Of a stretch of 64,000 bases of DNA, positions 6,780 to 16,500 are shown in pieces. Position numbers and translations under genes: made by a program. The DNA is from Methylobacterium dankookense. GTDB lineage: Bacteria > Pseudomonadota > Alphaproteobacteria > Rhizobiales > Beijerinckiaceae. Position 1 is the first letter of the stretch; each line of letters begins with the position of its first letter. Location of the stretch: assembly GCF_902141855.1 (NCBI RefSeq), contig NZ_CABFVH010000004.1, positions 62,001 through 126,000 of the forward strand, in the 5' to 3' direction. The notes under the pieces were generated by a model. The model was not told where the DNA came from and made no database searches. It worked only from the letters and a program-made list of their open reading frames with translations.

Positions 6780-7113
6780 TGGCGTCCCCGGCAGGGTTCG
6801 AACCTGCGACCCCAGGTTTCATACCACTTCGGCTTTCGCCGCCGCCCGCCTGAGAGGCGGGCGTTCGTGGTCTGGACTATCCCTTCGCCCTAGGCCCGCA
6901 TCCCCAAAGGGGACCGGCCCTTAGGCGCCGCCCGTCTAGTCTCTACACCTTCCCGAGCGGCAGGCGCCGCCGGGCTTGGCTCGGGATCGGCAGGGCGCCT
7001 CAAGCGCCTGGAGCTTTCCCCGACTTTGAGCGGATCCGCCGCGCGGTTTCCCAGCGCGACGCCCAATTTGACGTTTAGGAAACCTGTGCTCTGTCCAGCT
7101 GAGCTACGGAGAC
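6780..7113 (-). tRNA. tRNA-Arg(CCU) interrupted by a group I intron
   Basis: Exons 7077-7113 (37 nt) and 6780-6819 (40 nt) join to a 77-nt tRNA. The acceptor stem GTCTCCG/CGGGGAC pairs fully (one G-U), the T arm is GCAGG-TTCGAAC-CCTGC, and discriminator G is followed by an encoded CCA. After splicing the anticodon arm is CAGGT-TTCCTAA-ACCTG with anticodon CCU, for arginine AGG codons. The interruption falls directly after the last anticodon base. Confidence 0.93.
6820..7076 (-). ncRNA. Group I self-splicing intron in tRNA-Arg
   Basis: 257 nt within the anticodon loop. The 5' exon end GGUUUCCU pairs with an internal guide GGGAAACC (about 7039-7047), giving the required U-G pair at the splice site. 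The conserved P7 halves are visible as AGACUAG and AUAGUCC (in AAGGGAUAGUCC). The intron ends in G before the 3' exon AAACCUG. No homing endonuclease frame fits inside. Introns in tRNA-Arg(CCU) are known from Agrobacterium and other proteobacteria; placement in subgroup IC3 is inferred from that. Confidence 0.9.
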
Positions 7114-7191
7114 GTTCCGCTGACAGCATAGCATCGATGCCGGAGCGGGCCAACCTTGGCGGTGCGGGCGCCGGGCGGGCAGTCCTCATGA

Positions 7192-8019
7192 ATGGGCGGT
7201 CTCATGGGTTGGCGATTCGGTTCCGTGGCCCTGATCGCCGGGGCGTCCCTCGCCCTGGCCGGCGCGGCACCCGCCTCCGAATGCGCACCCGGCCCGATGC
7301 GGGTGGATGCGGTGGCGGCGGTGGGCGAGCGCGGCGAGATCCGGCTCGCCTCCGGCGCCCGCGCCCTGCTTGGCTCGATCCGGTGGCCGGAGGAGGCGGC
7401 CGCCGAGCGCGCGGCGCGGGCCTGGCTGGCGGCGCAGGCCGGGCATCCGCTCGCCGTGGTGCAGCGGGGCCAGACCGACCGCTGGGGCCGCGCGCGGATC
7501 GATGCGAGCCTGGAGGACGGCGCGCTCGACCTCGCGGGCGGCCTCGTGACGGAAGGCCTCGCCGCTGTCGATGCGGGGGAGGTCGATGCGCTGTGCCGGC
7601 CGGCGCTCCTGCAGGCCGAGGCGGCCGCCCGCGCGGCGGGGCGCGGCCTCTGGGGGAGGGGCCCGGTCGCGGCCTCGGACGGGCCGGCCCTGCGCGCCGA
7701 GGCCGGGCGATTCGTCGTGGCCGAGGGCCGGCTGCGCCATGTCGGCGAGCGCTCGGCCCGCACCTATCTCGATTTCGTGCGCCGCGGCGAGGACGGGCTC
7801 ACGGTCATCGTGTCGAAACGCACTTGGCGTAGGATGCGCGAACATGGTTTGAGTGCCGAGGGGCTGACCGGTAAGCTGCTGCGGGTGCGCGGCGTGGTCG
7901 AGGTCCGGCGTGGGCCGGTGATCGAGATCGCGGCGCTCGAGCTGATCGAGCTGGTCGACGGCGGCGGCGCGCAGGCGCCCGCCGGGAATACGGACGGAGG
8001 ACGGGCGCTGCGGCGCTGA
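7192..8019 (+). CDS. Exported thermonuclease (SNase)-like protein
   Basis: 275 residues (or 271 from ATG 7204). The N-terminus (FGSVALIAGASLALAGAAPA) is a signal peptide. Residues ~30-170 have a staphylococcal-nuclease-like OB-fold arrangement: DRWGRARIDASL, then AAARAAGRGLWG, typical of the 'thermonuclease family' C-terminal helix. The usual catalytic Arg/Asp/Glu set is not obvious, so activity is uncertain. The second half may be another OB-like fold (VSKRTWRRMREHG, GKLLRVRGVVEV), as in a nucleic-acid-binding domain. It is followed 5 bases later by the M48 protease gene. Confidence 0.7.
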   Translation: MGGLMGWRFGSVALIAGASLALAGAAPASECAPGPMRVDAVAAVGERGEIRLASGARALLGSIRWPEEAAAERAARAWLAAQAGHPLAVVQRGQTDRWGRARIDASLEDGALDLAGGLVTEGLAAVDAGEVDALCRPALLQAEAAARAAGRGLWGRGPVAASDGPALRAEAGRFVVAEGRLRHVGERSARTYLDFVRRGEDGLTVIVSKRTWRRMREHGLSAEGLTGKLLRVRGVVEVRRGPVIEIAALELIELVDGGGAQAPAGNTDGGRALRR

Positions 8020-8024
8020 GGGGC

Positions 8025-9515
8025 ATGGGCACGGGGGCGACAGGAGCCGACACCAGGATCGGCGCGACGGTTCGGGCGGGGTTGCGGGGCGCGGGCTGGG
8101 CCGCCCTCGCACTCGCGCTCTCGGCATGCGCCGCGGAGCAGACCGGGGCGGTGCTCACGCCGGCGGTGGTGCGGGTGCCCGCCGAGGCGCCGCGCACCAC
8201 GGGGCGCGGCGGCGCCTCGGATTCGGACCACGTCAAGCTCGTCGCCTCCTTCGGCGGCGAGTACCGGGCGCCGGCCGCGCAGCGCCTGCTCAGCGAGGTC
8301 ACCGACCGCCTCGTGCGGGCGAGCGACCGGCCGGACCAGGCCTACGCGGTCACCCTGCTCGATTCCTCGGTGATCAACGCCTTCGCGCTGCCGAGCGGGC
8401 GGCTCTACGTGACGCGCGGCCTGCTCGCGCTCGCCTCCGACACGTCGGAGATCGCGGCGGTGCTCGCCCACGAGATCGCCCACGTGACGCTCAGCCACGC
8501 CAATGCCCGCACCGAGCTGGAGCTGCGCTCGCAGCTCGTCAGCCGGGTGGTGGCCGACGTGCTGAACGACCCGACCACGGGCGCGCAACTCCAGAGCCAG
8601 TCGAAATTCGCCCTGGCCCGCTTCTCCCGCGAGCAGGAGCTGGAGGCGGACGGGGCCGGCGTCCGCACGCTGGCGAAGGCGGGCTACGATCCCTACGGCG
8701 CGGCCCGCTTCCTCAACAGCCTGAACCGGACCCTGGCGCTGAAGACCGGCACCGGCGCGCCCGGCGAGCCCGACATGCTCGCGACCCATCCGGGCACGGG
8801 CGAGCGCATCACCCTCGTCACCCGCGCCGCGCGCCGCACCGGCGCGCCGGGCGTCGGCGTGGACGAGCGGGCGCGCTACCTCGCGGCGATCGACGGCCTG
8901 ACCTACGGCGACAATCCCGGCGACGGGGTGGTGCGCGGGCGCCGCTTCGTCCATCCGAGCCTCGGCATCGCCTTCGAGGTTCCGGACGGCTTCACCATCG
9001 ACAACACCCGCAGCGCCGTGCTCGGCACCACGGGCGAGGGCAGCCGGCGGCTCCTGTTCGATCAGGTCGAGGCGGAGCCGGGCCGCAGCCTGGAGGCGGT
9101 GCTGCGCGCGACCTGGAACGACGCCATCGAGCCCGCCTCGGTCGATACCCGCGAGATCGGCGGCCATCCCGCCGCCTCCGCCCTGTCGCGCGGCAAGGAC
9201 TGGACCTTCCGCCTCGCGGCGCTCCGCGTCGGCGACGCCACCTACCGGATGATCATGGCCGCCAAGGGCGCGACCGATCCCGAGCCGGCCTTCCGGCGCT
9301 GGGTCGCGAGCCTCGCCACCGTCACGCCCGCGGAGACCGCGGCCCTGCGCCCCCTGCGCCTGCAGGTGGTGACGGCCGGCTCCGGCGATCCGGAGGAGCT
9401 CGCCCGCCGCATGGCGGTGCCGGACAAGGCGCTGGAGCGCTTCCTCGTCCTCAACGGGCTCGAGCGCGGGGCGACCCTGAAGGTCGGTGAGGGCTACAAG
9501 ATCGTGACGGAGTGA
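8025..9515 (+). CDS. M48 family metalloprotease lipoprotein with LysM-like tail
   Basis: 496 residues. The signal ends in a lipobox (ALALSAC) for lipidation. The zinc site is HEIAH (~148-152 in VLAHEIAHVTLSH), with the third ligand Glu in QELEADGAG. Downstream sequence (RRFVHPSLGIAFEVPDGF) is the extension seen in BepA/YfgC-like periplasmic proteases that check outer-membrane protein assembly. The last ~50 residues (ALERFLVLNGLERGATLKVG) resemble a LysM-like motif. Overlap of function with BepA is inferred from family. Confidence 0.85.
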   Translation: MGTGATGADTRIGATVRAGLRGAGWAALALALSACAAEQTGAVLTPAVVRVPAEAPRTTGRGGASDSDHVKLVASFGGEYRAPAAQRLLSEVTDRLVRASDRPDQAYAVTLLDSSVINAFALPSGRLYVTRGLLALASDTSEIAAVLAHEIAHVTLSHANARTELELRSQLVSRVVADVLNDPTTGAQLQSQSKFALARFSREQELEADGAGVRTLAKAGYDPYGAARFLNSLNRTLALKTGTGAPGEPDMLATHPGTGERITLVTRAARRTGAPGVGVDERARYLAAIDGLTYGDNPGDGVVRGRRFVHPSLGIAFEVPDGFTIDNTRSAVLGTTGEGSRRLLFDQVEAEPGRSLEAVLRATWNDAIEPASVDTREIGGHPAASALSRGKDWTFRLAALRVGDATYRMIMAAKGATDPEPAFRRWVASLATVTPAETAALRPLRLQVVTAGSGDPEELARRMAVPDKALERFLVLNGLERGATLKVGEGYKIVTE

Positions 9516-9546
9516 CGGGCGCGGGCCCGTCCAACCCGGAGGTCCG

Positions 9547-10227
9547 ATGATCCGCTTTCACTACAACCTCTCGCCGAACCCGATGAAGGTGGCGCTCTGC
9601 CTGGAGGAGCTCGGCCTTCCCTACCAGCCCGTGCCGGTGGACGTGCGCCAGGGCGAGCAGTTCGCGCCCGCCTATCTCGCGCTGAACCCGAACGGGAAGG
9701 TGCCGACGATCGAGGACGGCGCCGTCACGGTGTTCGATTCGAATGCGATCCTGCTCCATCTCTGCGAGGCGGCCGGCCGCTTCCTGCCCGATGGCGAGCG
9801 GGCGCGGGGCGAGATGCTGTCCTGGCTGATGTTCGTCGCCACCGGCATCGGGCCCTTCTCCGGGCAATGCGTGCATTTCCGCCATTTCGCGCCCGCCGGC
9901 CAGGACTATGCGGTGGAGCGCTACACCTTCGAGGCGCGCCGCCACTGGGGCATCGTCGACGCGCATCTGGCGGAGCGGCCCTACATGCTCGGCCAGGATT
10001 ACGGCATCGTCGACATGGCGCTGTGGGGCTGGGCGCGGATGGTGCCCTTCATCCTCGGCGAGGGCGCCTTCGCGGAGCTGCCCCACGTGAAGCGCCACCG
10101 CGATGCGGTGAGCGCGCGGCCGGCCGCCCAGCGCGCCGAGGCGCTGAAGAGCCGCCACACCTTCAAGGCCGAGATGGATCCGGAAGCGCGCCGCTTCATG
10201 TTCCGCGCGGTCAAGCCGGAGGCCTGA
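9547..10227 (+). CDS. Glutathione S-transferase
   Basis: 226 residues. The N-terminal thioredoxin-like domain carries LSPNPMKVALCLEELGL with the glutathione site around Ser9/Asn11, and NPNGKVPTIEDG with the cis-proline; DSNAILLHLCE is the standard gamma-glutamyl-binding segment. An all-helical C-terminal domain follows (YGIVDMALWGWARM). This is a soluble cytosolic enzyme of the bacterial Nu/theta-like group; the substrate cannot be told. GGAGG precedes the ATG. Followed by a repeat-type terminator at 10236-10335. Confidence 0.9.
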   Translation: MIRFHYNLSPNPMKVALCLEELGLPYQPVPVDVRQGEQFAPAYLALNPNGKVPTIEDGAVTVFDSNAILLHLCEAAGRFLPDGERARGEMLSWLMFVATGIGPFSGQCVHFRHFAPAGQDYAVERYTFEARRHWGIVDAHLAERPYMLGQDYGIVDMALWGWARMVPFILGEGAFAELPHVKRHRDAVSARPAAQRAEALKSRHTFKAEMDPEARRFMFRAVKPEA

Positions 10228-10235
10228 TCCGGGAT

Positions 10236-10335
10236 CCCAAAGGGATCATCCCTTTGGCGGGTCCAGGGGGGAGCCCTGGTCATCGAAGAACAGGGCTTCG
10301 CCCCGATACCCCACCGAAGGGACTTGTCCCTTCGG
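10236..10335. repeat. Dispersed palindromic repeat, copy A
   Basis: Contains CCAAAGGGATCATCCCTTTGG, then GTCCAGGGGGGAGCCCTGG, then CCGAAGGGACTTGTCCCTTCGG, three hairpins in a row between converging genes. The first two modules recur at 35582-35627. Likely acts as a bidirectional terminator for the GST gene and zwf. Confidence 0.7.
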
Positions 10336-10349
10336 GATCCCCGGACCGC

Positions 10350-11882
10350 TCAATCCGTCTTTCCGTCGAGGCCGAGCCAGTGGCGGCCGTCGCGGGCGAG
10401 GAGGTCGTCGGCCTCGCGCGGGCCCGCGCTGCCGGCCGGGTAGAAGGCGACGTCCGCCTGCGGCCAGCCCTCGAGCAGGGGATCCACCGCGGTCCAGCCC
10501 GCCTCGATGTTGTCGGCGCGCTGGAACAGGGTCGCGTCGCCGGTCATGCAATCGTAGAGCAGGGTCTCGTAGCCGACATTCGGGGCGGCGTCGAAGAAGT
10601 CGGCGTAGCGGAAGCGCGTCACGACGCGCCCGATCCGCATCTTCGGGCCCGGCACCTTCACGTTGATCTCGGTGGCCGCGCCGTGCTCCGGGTCGATGGT
10701 GATGCGCATCACGTTGGGCGTGAGCGGGTCGACGCCCTGGCCCTCGAACAGGCGGAAGGGGGCGGGCTTGAACAGCACCGCGATCTCGGTGCGCCGGCTC
10801 GTCATGCGCTTGCCGGTGCGCAGGTAGAAGGGCACCCCCGCCCAGCGCCAATTGTCGATCCCGAGCTTGAGGGCGATGAAGGTCTCGGTCACCGAGTCCT
10901 TCGCCACATGCGGCTCGTCGCGGTAGGCGATGTGGTCGGTGTCGCCGATGCGCCCGGCCGTGTACTGGCCGCGCACGGCATCGCTCGGGGCGATCGGCTT
11001 CACGGCCTCGGCGAGCTTGGCCTTCTCGCTGCGCACGGCCTCCGCGTCGAACGAGTTCGGCGGCTCCATCGCGACCATGCAGAGGAGCTGGAACAGGTGG
11101 TTCGGCACCATGTCGCGGAGCGCCCCGGTCGGCTCGTAGAAGCCGCCGCGCTCCTCGACGCCGACCGTCTCGGCCGCCGTGATCTGCACGCTGTCGACGT
11201 ATTCGCGCCGCCAGATCGGCTCGAACATGCCGTTGGCGAAGCGCATCGCCATCACCGACTGGACCGTCTCCTTTCCGAGGAAATGGTCGATCCGGTAGAA
11301 CTGGCTCTCGTCGGCCTGTTTCAGGATGCGGGCATTGAGCGCCTTGGCCGAGGCGAGGTCCGAGCCGAACGGCTTCTCGATCACCACGCGGCGGAAGGCG
11401 TTCTCCTCCTGCTTCAGGAGGCCCGCCTGGCCGAGGCCCTCCACGATGGTGCCGAAGAAGCGGGCGGCGACCGCGAGGTAGAACACCGCGTTGCCGGACA
11501 GGCGCTCCTTCAGGGCGGCGAACAGGGCCGGATCCTCGAAATCCCCCTTCAGGAAGTGGATCCGCCCGCTCACGAAGCCCCAGCTCTCCGGGTCGATCCG
11601 GTCGGCGTGGAACTCGGAGGTGGGGTCCTTGGCGAAGCTCTCCATCGCCTCGGTGAGGGCCGTGCGCAGGCCCTCGTCGGTGTTGTCGTTGTGGTCGACG
11701 CCGAGGATGGTGAAGCCCGGATCGAGGAGCTTCGCGCCCGCGAGATTGTAGAGCGAGGGCATCAGCAGGCGCTTCGTTAGGTCGCCCATCGCCCCGAAGA
11801 TCACCAGGGTGCAGGGCGGCGCCGGCTCGGTGCCGCAGGCGGCGCTGTCCTTCAACGCGGCCGTGTTGACGGGTTCGGGCAT
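10350..11882 (-). CDS. zwf: Glucose-6-phosphate 1-dehydrogenase
   Basis: 510 residues, the normal length. It oxidises glucose 6-phosphate to 6-phosphogluconolactone with NAD(P)+, the first step of the oxidative pentose phosphate and Entner-Doudoroff routes. The nucleotide motif is IFGAMGDLTKRLL (family GASGDL). The active site is RIDHFLGKETVQ with catalytic His/Lys. The start MPEPVNTAAL is preceded by GGGAG at 7 bases; an upstream ATG at 11915 lacks one. pgl, edd and gnd are not beside it. It converges on the GST gene. Confidence 0.97.
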   Translation of the reverse strand: MPEPVNTAALKDSAACGTEPAPPCTLVIFGAMGDLTKRLLMPSLYNLAGAKLLDPGFTILGVDHNDNTDEGLRTALTEAMESFAKDPTSEFHADRIDPESWGFVSGRIHFLKGDFEDPALFAALKERLSGNAVFYLAVAARFFGTIVEGLGQAGLLKQEENAFRRVVIEKPFGSDLASAKALNARILKQADESQFYRIDHFLGKETVQSVMAMRFANGMFEPIWRREYVDSVQITAAETVGVEERGGFYEPTGALRDMVPNHLFQLLCMVAMEPPNSFDAEAVRSEKAKLAEAVKPIAPSDAVRGQYTAGRIGDTDHIAYRDEPHVAKDSVTETFIALKLGIDNWRWAGVPFYLRTGKRMTSRRTEIAVLFKPAPFRLFEGQGVDPLTPNVMRITIDPEHGAATEINVKVPGPKMRIGRVVTRFRYADFFDAAPNVGYETLLYDCMTGDATLFQRADNIEAGWTAVDPLLEGWPQADVAFYPAGSAGPREADDLLARDGRHWLGLDGKTD

Positions 11883-11985
11883 GGTCGGGCTCCCGCGGGC
11901 GTCGCGCCGCAGCAAACTGCGACGTTAACAGGCCGCCCCGGCCGACGTTCCGGCGGGCGATGCGCCTTCCGCCGGAAAGCTCCCG

Positions 11986-13557
11986 CTACTCCTCCACCCG
12001 CACCGCCGGGCTGAGGTCGATCGGCAGCCGCGCACCCTTCAGCTCGGCGTCGCTCGGCAGGGAGCGCGCGTCCCAGCCGCCGCCCAGCGCCCGGATCAGC
12101 GTGACCGCGGTGGTGAAGCGGTTGAGGCGGACCTGGAGCGCGACGACCTCGTTCGTCAGGGCGAGGTTCTGCGCGGTGACGACCGTGGTGAAGTTCTGGG
12201 TGCCGGCGCGGTACTCGTTGAGGGTGATCTCGACCGCGCGCTTGGCCGAGGTCACGGCCTCGTCCTGGGCCACCTGCTGGCGGGCGAGGACGCGCACGCC
12301 CGCGAGCCCGTTCTCGACCTCGGCGAAGGCCGCGAGCACGATCTGCCGGTAGTTCGCGACCGCGGCGTCGTAGCCGGCCCGCGTGGCCTGGAGCGCCGCC
12401 GAGCGGGCGCCGCCGTCGAACAGCACCTCGGTTCCGGCGGCCGAGACCGACCAGACCTGGTTGGCCGCCGAGAGGAGGCCGTTGCGGGTGGCGCCGGAGA
12501 TGCCGCCGGAGGCCGAGAGCGTCACGGTCGGGTAGAAGGCGGCCACCGCCACGCCGATCTGCTCGCTCTGCGACTGCACGAGGCGCTCGGCCTGGGCCAC
12601 GTCCGGGCGCCGCTCCAGCAGCGTCGAGGGGATGCCGACGGGCACCGCGGGCGGCCGGAGCGCGAGGGGCACCACCGGCAGGGAGAGCTCGGAGGGCGGC
12701 CGTCCGACGAGGGTCGCGATGGCGTGCTCGAAGGTCGCCCGCTGCAGGCCGACCGCGATCGCCGAGGCCTGCGTCGTCTGCACCTGCGTCTGCGCGGTGA
12801 TCACGTCCGAGCGCGCGGCCACGCCGGCATTGTACTGGTTCTCGGTGATCTGAAGCGTGCGCTTGAAGTTCTCGACGTTCTCGTTGAGCAGCCGCTGCAG
12901 CGAATCGGCGTAGCGCAGCGAGAAGTAGTTGGTCGCCACCTCCGCCTGGATCGCGAGGCGGGTGAGCGCGATCTGCGCGGCGTCGGACTGGGCGAGCGCC
13001 GTCTGGCTCTCGACGTTGCGGCGGACGCCGCCGAACAGGTCGAGCTCCCAGCTCGCCTGGCCGAGCAGCGAGACGTTGGTGCGCTCGGTGCCGACGGCGC
13101 GGGACCGGGTGATGGTCGGCGCGCCGACCACCGTCGGGTAGAGCGCGGCGCGGGCCTGCTCGACGATGGCGCGGGCCTGCCGGTAGGCGGCGACCGATTG
13201 CCGGAGGGACTGGTTGTCCACGTCGACGAGGCGGATCAGCCGGTCGAGGGCGGGATCGTTGAAGACGCGCCACCAGTCGCCGCGCTCGGCCCAATCGCTC
13301 GGCGCGGCCGGGCGCCAGTTCTTTCGCGCGGCGACCTGCGCCACGCTGTCCTCGCGGGCGCCGCCTTCCTTGAAGGCGAGCGGGGTCTCGACGGAGGGGC
13401 GCGCATAGTCCGGGCCGACGACGCAGCCCGTCAGCGCGAGGGCGGTGAATGCGGCCACGCAGAGCCGCCCCCTCCGAGGGAGAGGAAAACGGTCTGGCCC
13501 GCTCAGGCGCCACTGGCCCGCGCGGCGCGAGGGCGACATCCGTCCCGTCTCCACCAT
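11986..13557 (-). CDS. Outer-membrane efflux lipoprotein, NodT/TolC family
   Basis: 523 residues. A long basic N-terminus precedes a lipoprotein signal with lipobox LTGCVVGPDYARP, the hallmark of the NodT/OprM group. Two internal repeats of alpha-helical hairpins and beta segments follow (GQASWELDLFGGVRRN; LLERRPDVAQAERLV). It forms the outer-membrane channel of the RND system encoded upstream. The ATG overlaps the stop of the preceding pump gene by one base (TGATG), so translation is coupled. The true start may be internal, nearer the lipobox. Confidence 0.92.
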   Translation of the reverse strand: MVETGRMSPSRRAGQWRLSGPDRFPLPRRGRLCVAAFTALALTGCVVGPDYARPSVETPLAFKEGGAREDSVAQVAARKNWRPAAPSDWAERGDWWRVFNDPALDRLIRLVDVDNQSLRQSVAAYRQARAIVEQARAALYPTVVGAPTITRSRAVGTERTNVSLLGQASWELDLFGGVRRNVESQTALAQSDAAQIALTRLAIQAEVATNYFSLRYADSLQRLLNENVENFKRTLQITENQYNAGVAARSDVITAQTQVQTTQASAIAVGLQRATFEHAIATLVGRPPSELSLPVVPLALRPPAVPVGIPSTLLERRPDVAQAERLVQSQSEQIGVAVAAFYPTVTLSASGGISGATRNGLLSAANQVWSVSAAGTEVLFDGGARSAALQATRAGYDAAVANYRQIVLAAFAEVENGLAGVRVLARQQVAQDEAVTSAKRAVEITLNEYRAGTQNFTTVVTAQNLALTNEVVALQVRLNRFTTAVTLIRALGGGWDARSLPSDAELKGARLPIDLSPAVRVEE

Positions 13558-16500
13558 CACTCCCCCGCTTGCAGGACGGCCGGTCCGCCGCGACGGCGGC
13601 GGGCGTTCACCCGGTGCCGGAGGCGGTCGAGGGAGAGGTAGACGACGGGGGTGGTGTAGAGGGTCAGGATCTGGCTCACGATCAGGCCGCCGACGATGGC
13701 GATGCCGAGGGGCTGGCGCAGCTCCGCACCCTCGCCGCCGCCGACGATCAGCGGCGCCGCCCCGAGAAGTGCCGCCAGCGTTGTCATCATGATCGGGCGG
13801 AAGCGCAAGAGGCAGGCTTCGGTGATCGATTCCGAGGGCGAGAGCCCCCGGGTGCGCTCGGCGTCGAGGGCGAAGTCGACCATCATGATCGCGTTCTTCT
13901 TCACGATGCCGATGAGCAGGAACACGGCGATCAGCGCGACGATCGAGAACTCGGTGCCGGTGACGAGGAGCGCCAGCACCGCCCCGATGCCCGCGGAGGG
14001 GAGGGTGGAGAGGATCGTCAGCGGGTGCACGAAGCTCTCGTAGAGGATGCCGAGCACCGCGTAGACCGCGAGGATCGCGGCCAGGATCAGCAGCGGCTGG
14101 CGCGAGGCGTTGGACTGGTAGTTCTTGGCCGCGCCGGAGAACGAGCCGTGGATGGTGGCGGGCAGCCGCAGCTCCGCCATGGCCCGGTCGATGGCGTCGG
14201 TCGCGTCCGAGAGGCTCTTGCCCGGCGCGAGGTTGAACGAGATCGTGGTGGCCACGAACAGGCCCTGATGGCTCACCTGCACGGGGGCGTTGCCGGTCTC
14301 GAAGCGGGCGAAGGCCGAGAGCGGGATCATCGTCTCCTTGGCGGAGGAGACCGGCGCGCTCGACGAGGCGCCCCCCTTCGAGGCGGCGATGGCGTTGGCC
14401 GCGGCGTTGCGGGCGGAATCGGAGGCGATGGCCGAGGCGGTATCCGTCGTGGTGGCGCCCGTGCTCGCGGTGCCCGTCGTCGTGCTGGTGCTGCTCGCAT
14501 TGGTGTTGGCGGTGCCGGCCGCCGCGACGGTGCCCGCGACCGCGTTGGTGGTGGCCGAGCCGCGCGCCTTGCCGCCCGAGGTCGAGACGAAGATGCGCTT
14601 GAGCGTCTCCGGCGTCTCCAGGTAGCGCGGGTCGATCTCCATCACGACGTGGTACTGGTTCAGCGGGTTGTAGATCGTCGAGACCTGCCGCTGGCCGAAG
14701 GCGTCGTAGAGGGTGTTGTCGATCTTGTCCGGGGTGATGCCGTAGCGGAAGGCGGTGGCCCGGTCGATGACGATGCGGCTCTCCAGGCCGCCCTCCTGCT
14801 GGTCGGAGGTGACGTCGGAGAAGGTCGGGTCCTTCTGGAGCGCGGCGAGCAGCTTCGGCGCGGCCGCGTAGAGCTCCTCCGCCGTGTCGCCCTGCAGGCT
14901 GTACTGGTACTGGGCGAAGCTCTGGCGCCCGCCCATCTGCAGGTCCTGGCGCGGGAAGACGTAGAGCCGCGCGCCCGCCACCCGCGCGAGCTTCGGGCGC
15001 AGGCGGTTCATCACCGTCGAGATCGGGTCGCGCTGGCTGCGCGGCTTCAGCCCGATGAAGGCGTTGGCCGAGTTGGTGCCGCGCCCGCCCGTGAAGGCGA
15101 CGACGCTGTCCACCGCCGGGTCGGCCTGCACGATGGCGGCGGCCTCGCGGAGCTTCTTCTCCATGGCCTGGAAGGAGATGCGCTGGTCGGCCTGGATGCC
15201 GCCCATCATCTGCCCCGTGTCCTGCTCGGGGAAGAAGCCCTTCGGCACGATGACGTAGAGGTAGACGTTGAGCCCCACCGTCGCGAGCAGCGAGAGCAGG
15301 ACGAGGCGCGGGTGGCGCAGGGCGACCGCGAGCGTGCGCTCGTAGGCGGCGAGCATCGCCTCGAAGCCGTTCTCCAGGCCGCGCAGCAGGATGTTCGGGC
15401 GCTTGGCCGCGCCATGCGCCTCGGGCCTGAGGAGGCGCGCGCACATCATCGGCGTGGTGGTCAGCGACAGCACCAGCGAGATCAGGATCGCCAGCGACAG
15501 GGTCAGCGAGAATTCGAGGAAGATGCGCCCGACGAGGCCGCCCATCAGCAGGATCGGCAGGAACACGGCGACGAGCGACAGGCTCATCGAGATCACGGTG
15601 AAGCCGACCTCGCGGGCGCCGATCAGCGCCGCCTCGATCCGGGGCTTGCCCATCTCGATGTGGCGCTGGATGTTCTCCAGCACCACGATGGCGTCGTCCA
15701 CCACGAAGCCGGTGCCGATGATCAGCGCCATCAGCGAGAGGATGTTGAGCGAGAACCCGAGCAGGTACATCGCCGAGAAGGTGCCGATGATCGAGATCGG
15801 CACGGCGACCGCCGGGATCAGCGTCGCCCGGCCCGAGCGCAGGAAGGCGTAGACCACGAGGATCACCAGGGCGACGGCGATCAGCAGGGTCTCCTCGGTG
15901 GCGGCCAGCGTGGCGCGGATCGTGGCGCTGCGGTCGCCCGTGAGCTTGATCTCGATGCCGCCGGGCAGGGCGGCCGAGATCTGCGGCAGCGCCTCCTTCA
16001 CGCCCTTGATGGTCTCGACGACGTTCGAGCCCGGCTGCTTGTAGACGAACAGGATCACGCCCTGTTTGCCGTTGACGAGGCCGAGATTGCGCCGGTCCTC
16101 GACGCCGTCGGTGATCCGGCCCACATCGGTGAGCCGCACCCCGGCGCCGTTGCGGTAGGCCACGACGATGTCGCGGTAATCGTCCGCCTTGCGGCCCTGG
16201 TCGTTGGCGTAGAGCTGGTAGCGCCGCCCGCCGACCTCGACATCCCCCTTGGGCGAGTTGGCGTTGGCCGAGGCCAGCGCCGCGCGGATGCCCTCCAGCC
16301 CGATCCCGTAGTTGAACAGCGCGGTCGGATCGAGCTCGACCCGCACCGCCGGCAGCGAGGAGCCGCCGATATCGACGTTGCCGACGCCCGGCAGCTGCGA
16401 GAGCTTCTGCTGCACCACCGTGGCGGCGGAATCGTAGAGCTGGCCCGGCGTCAGGGTGTCCGAGGTCATCCCGAGGATGATGATCGGCGACTCGGCCGGG

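Noticed and set aside
1..6780. Second copy of the tRNA 3' end as an att site
   Set aside because: I found no repeat of the GCAGGGTTCGAACC region inside the window; it may lie further left.
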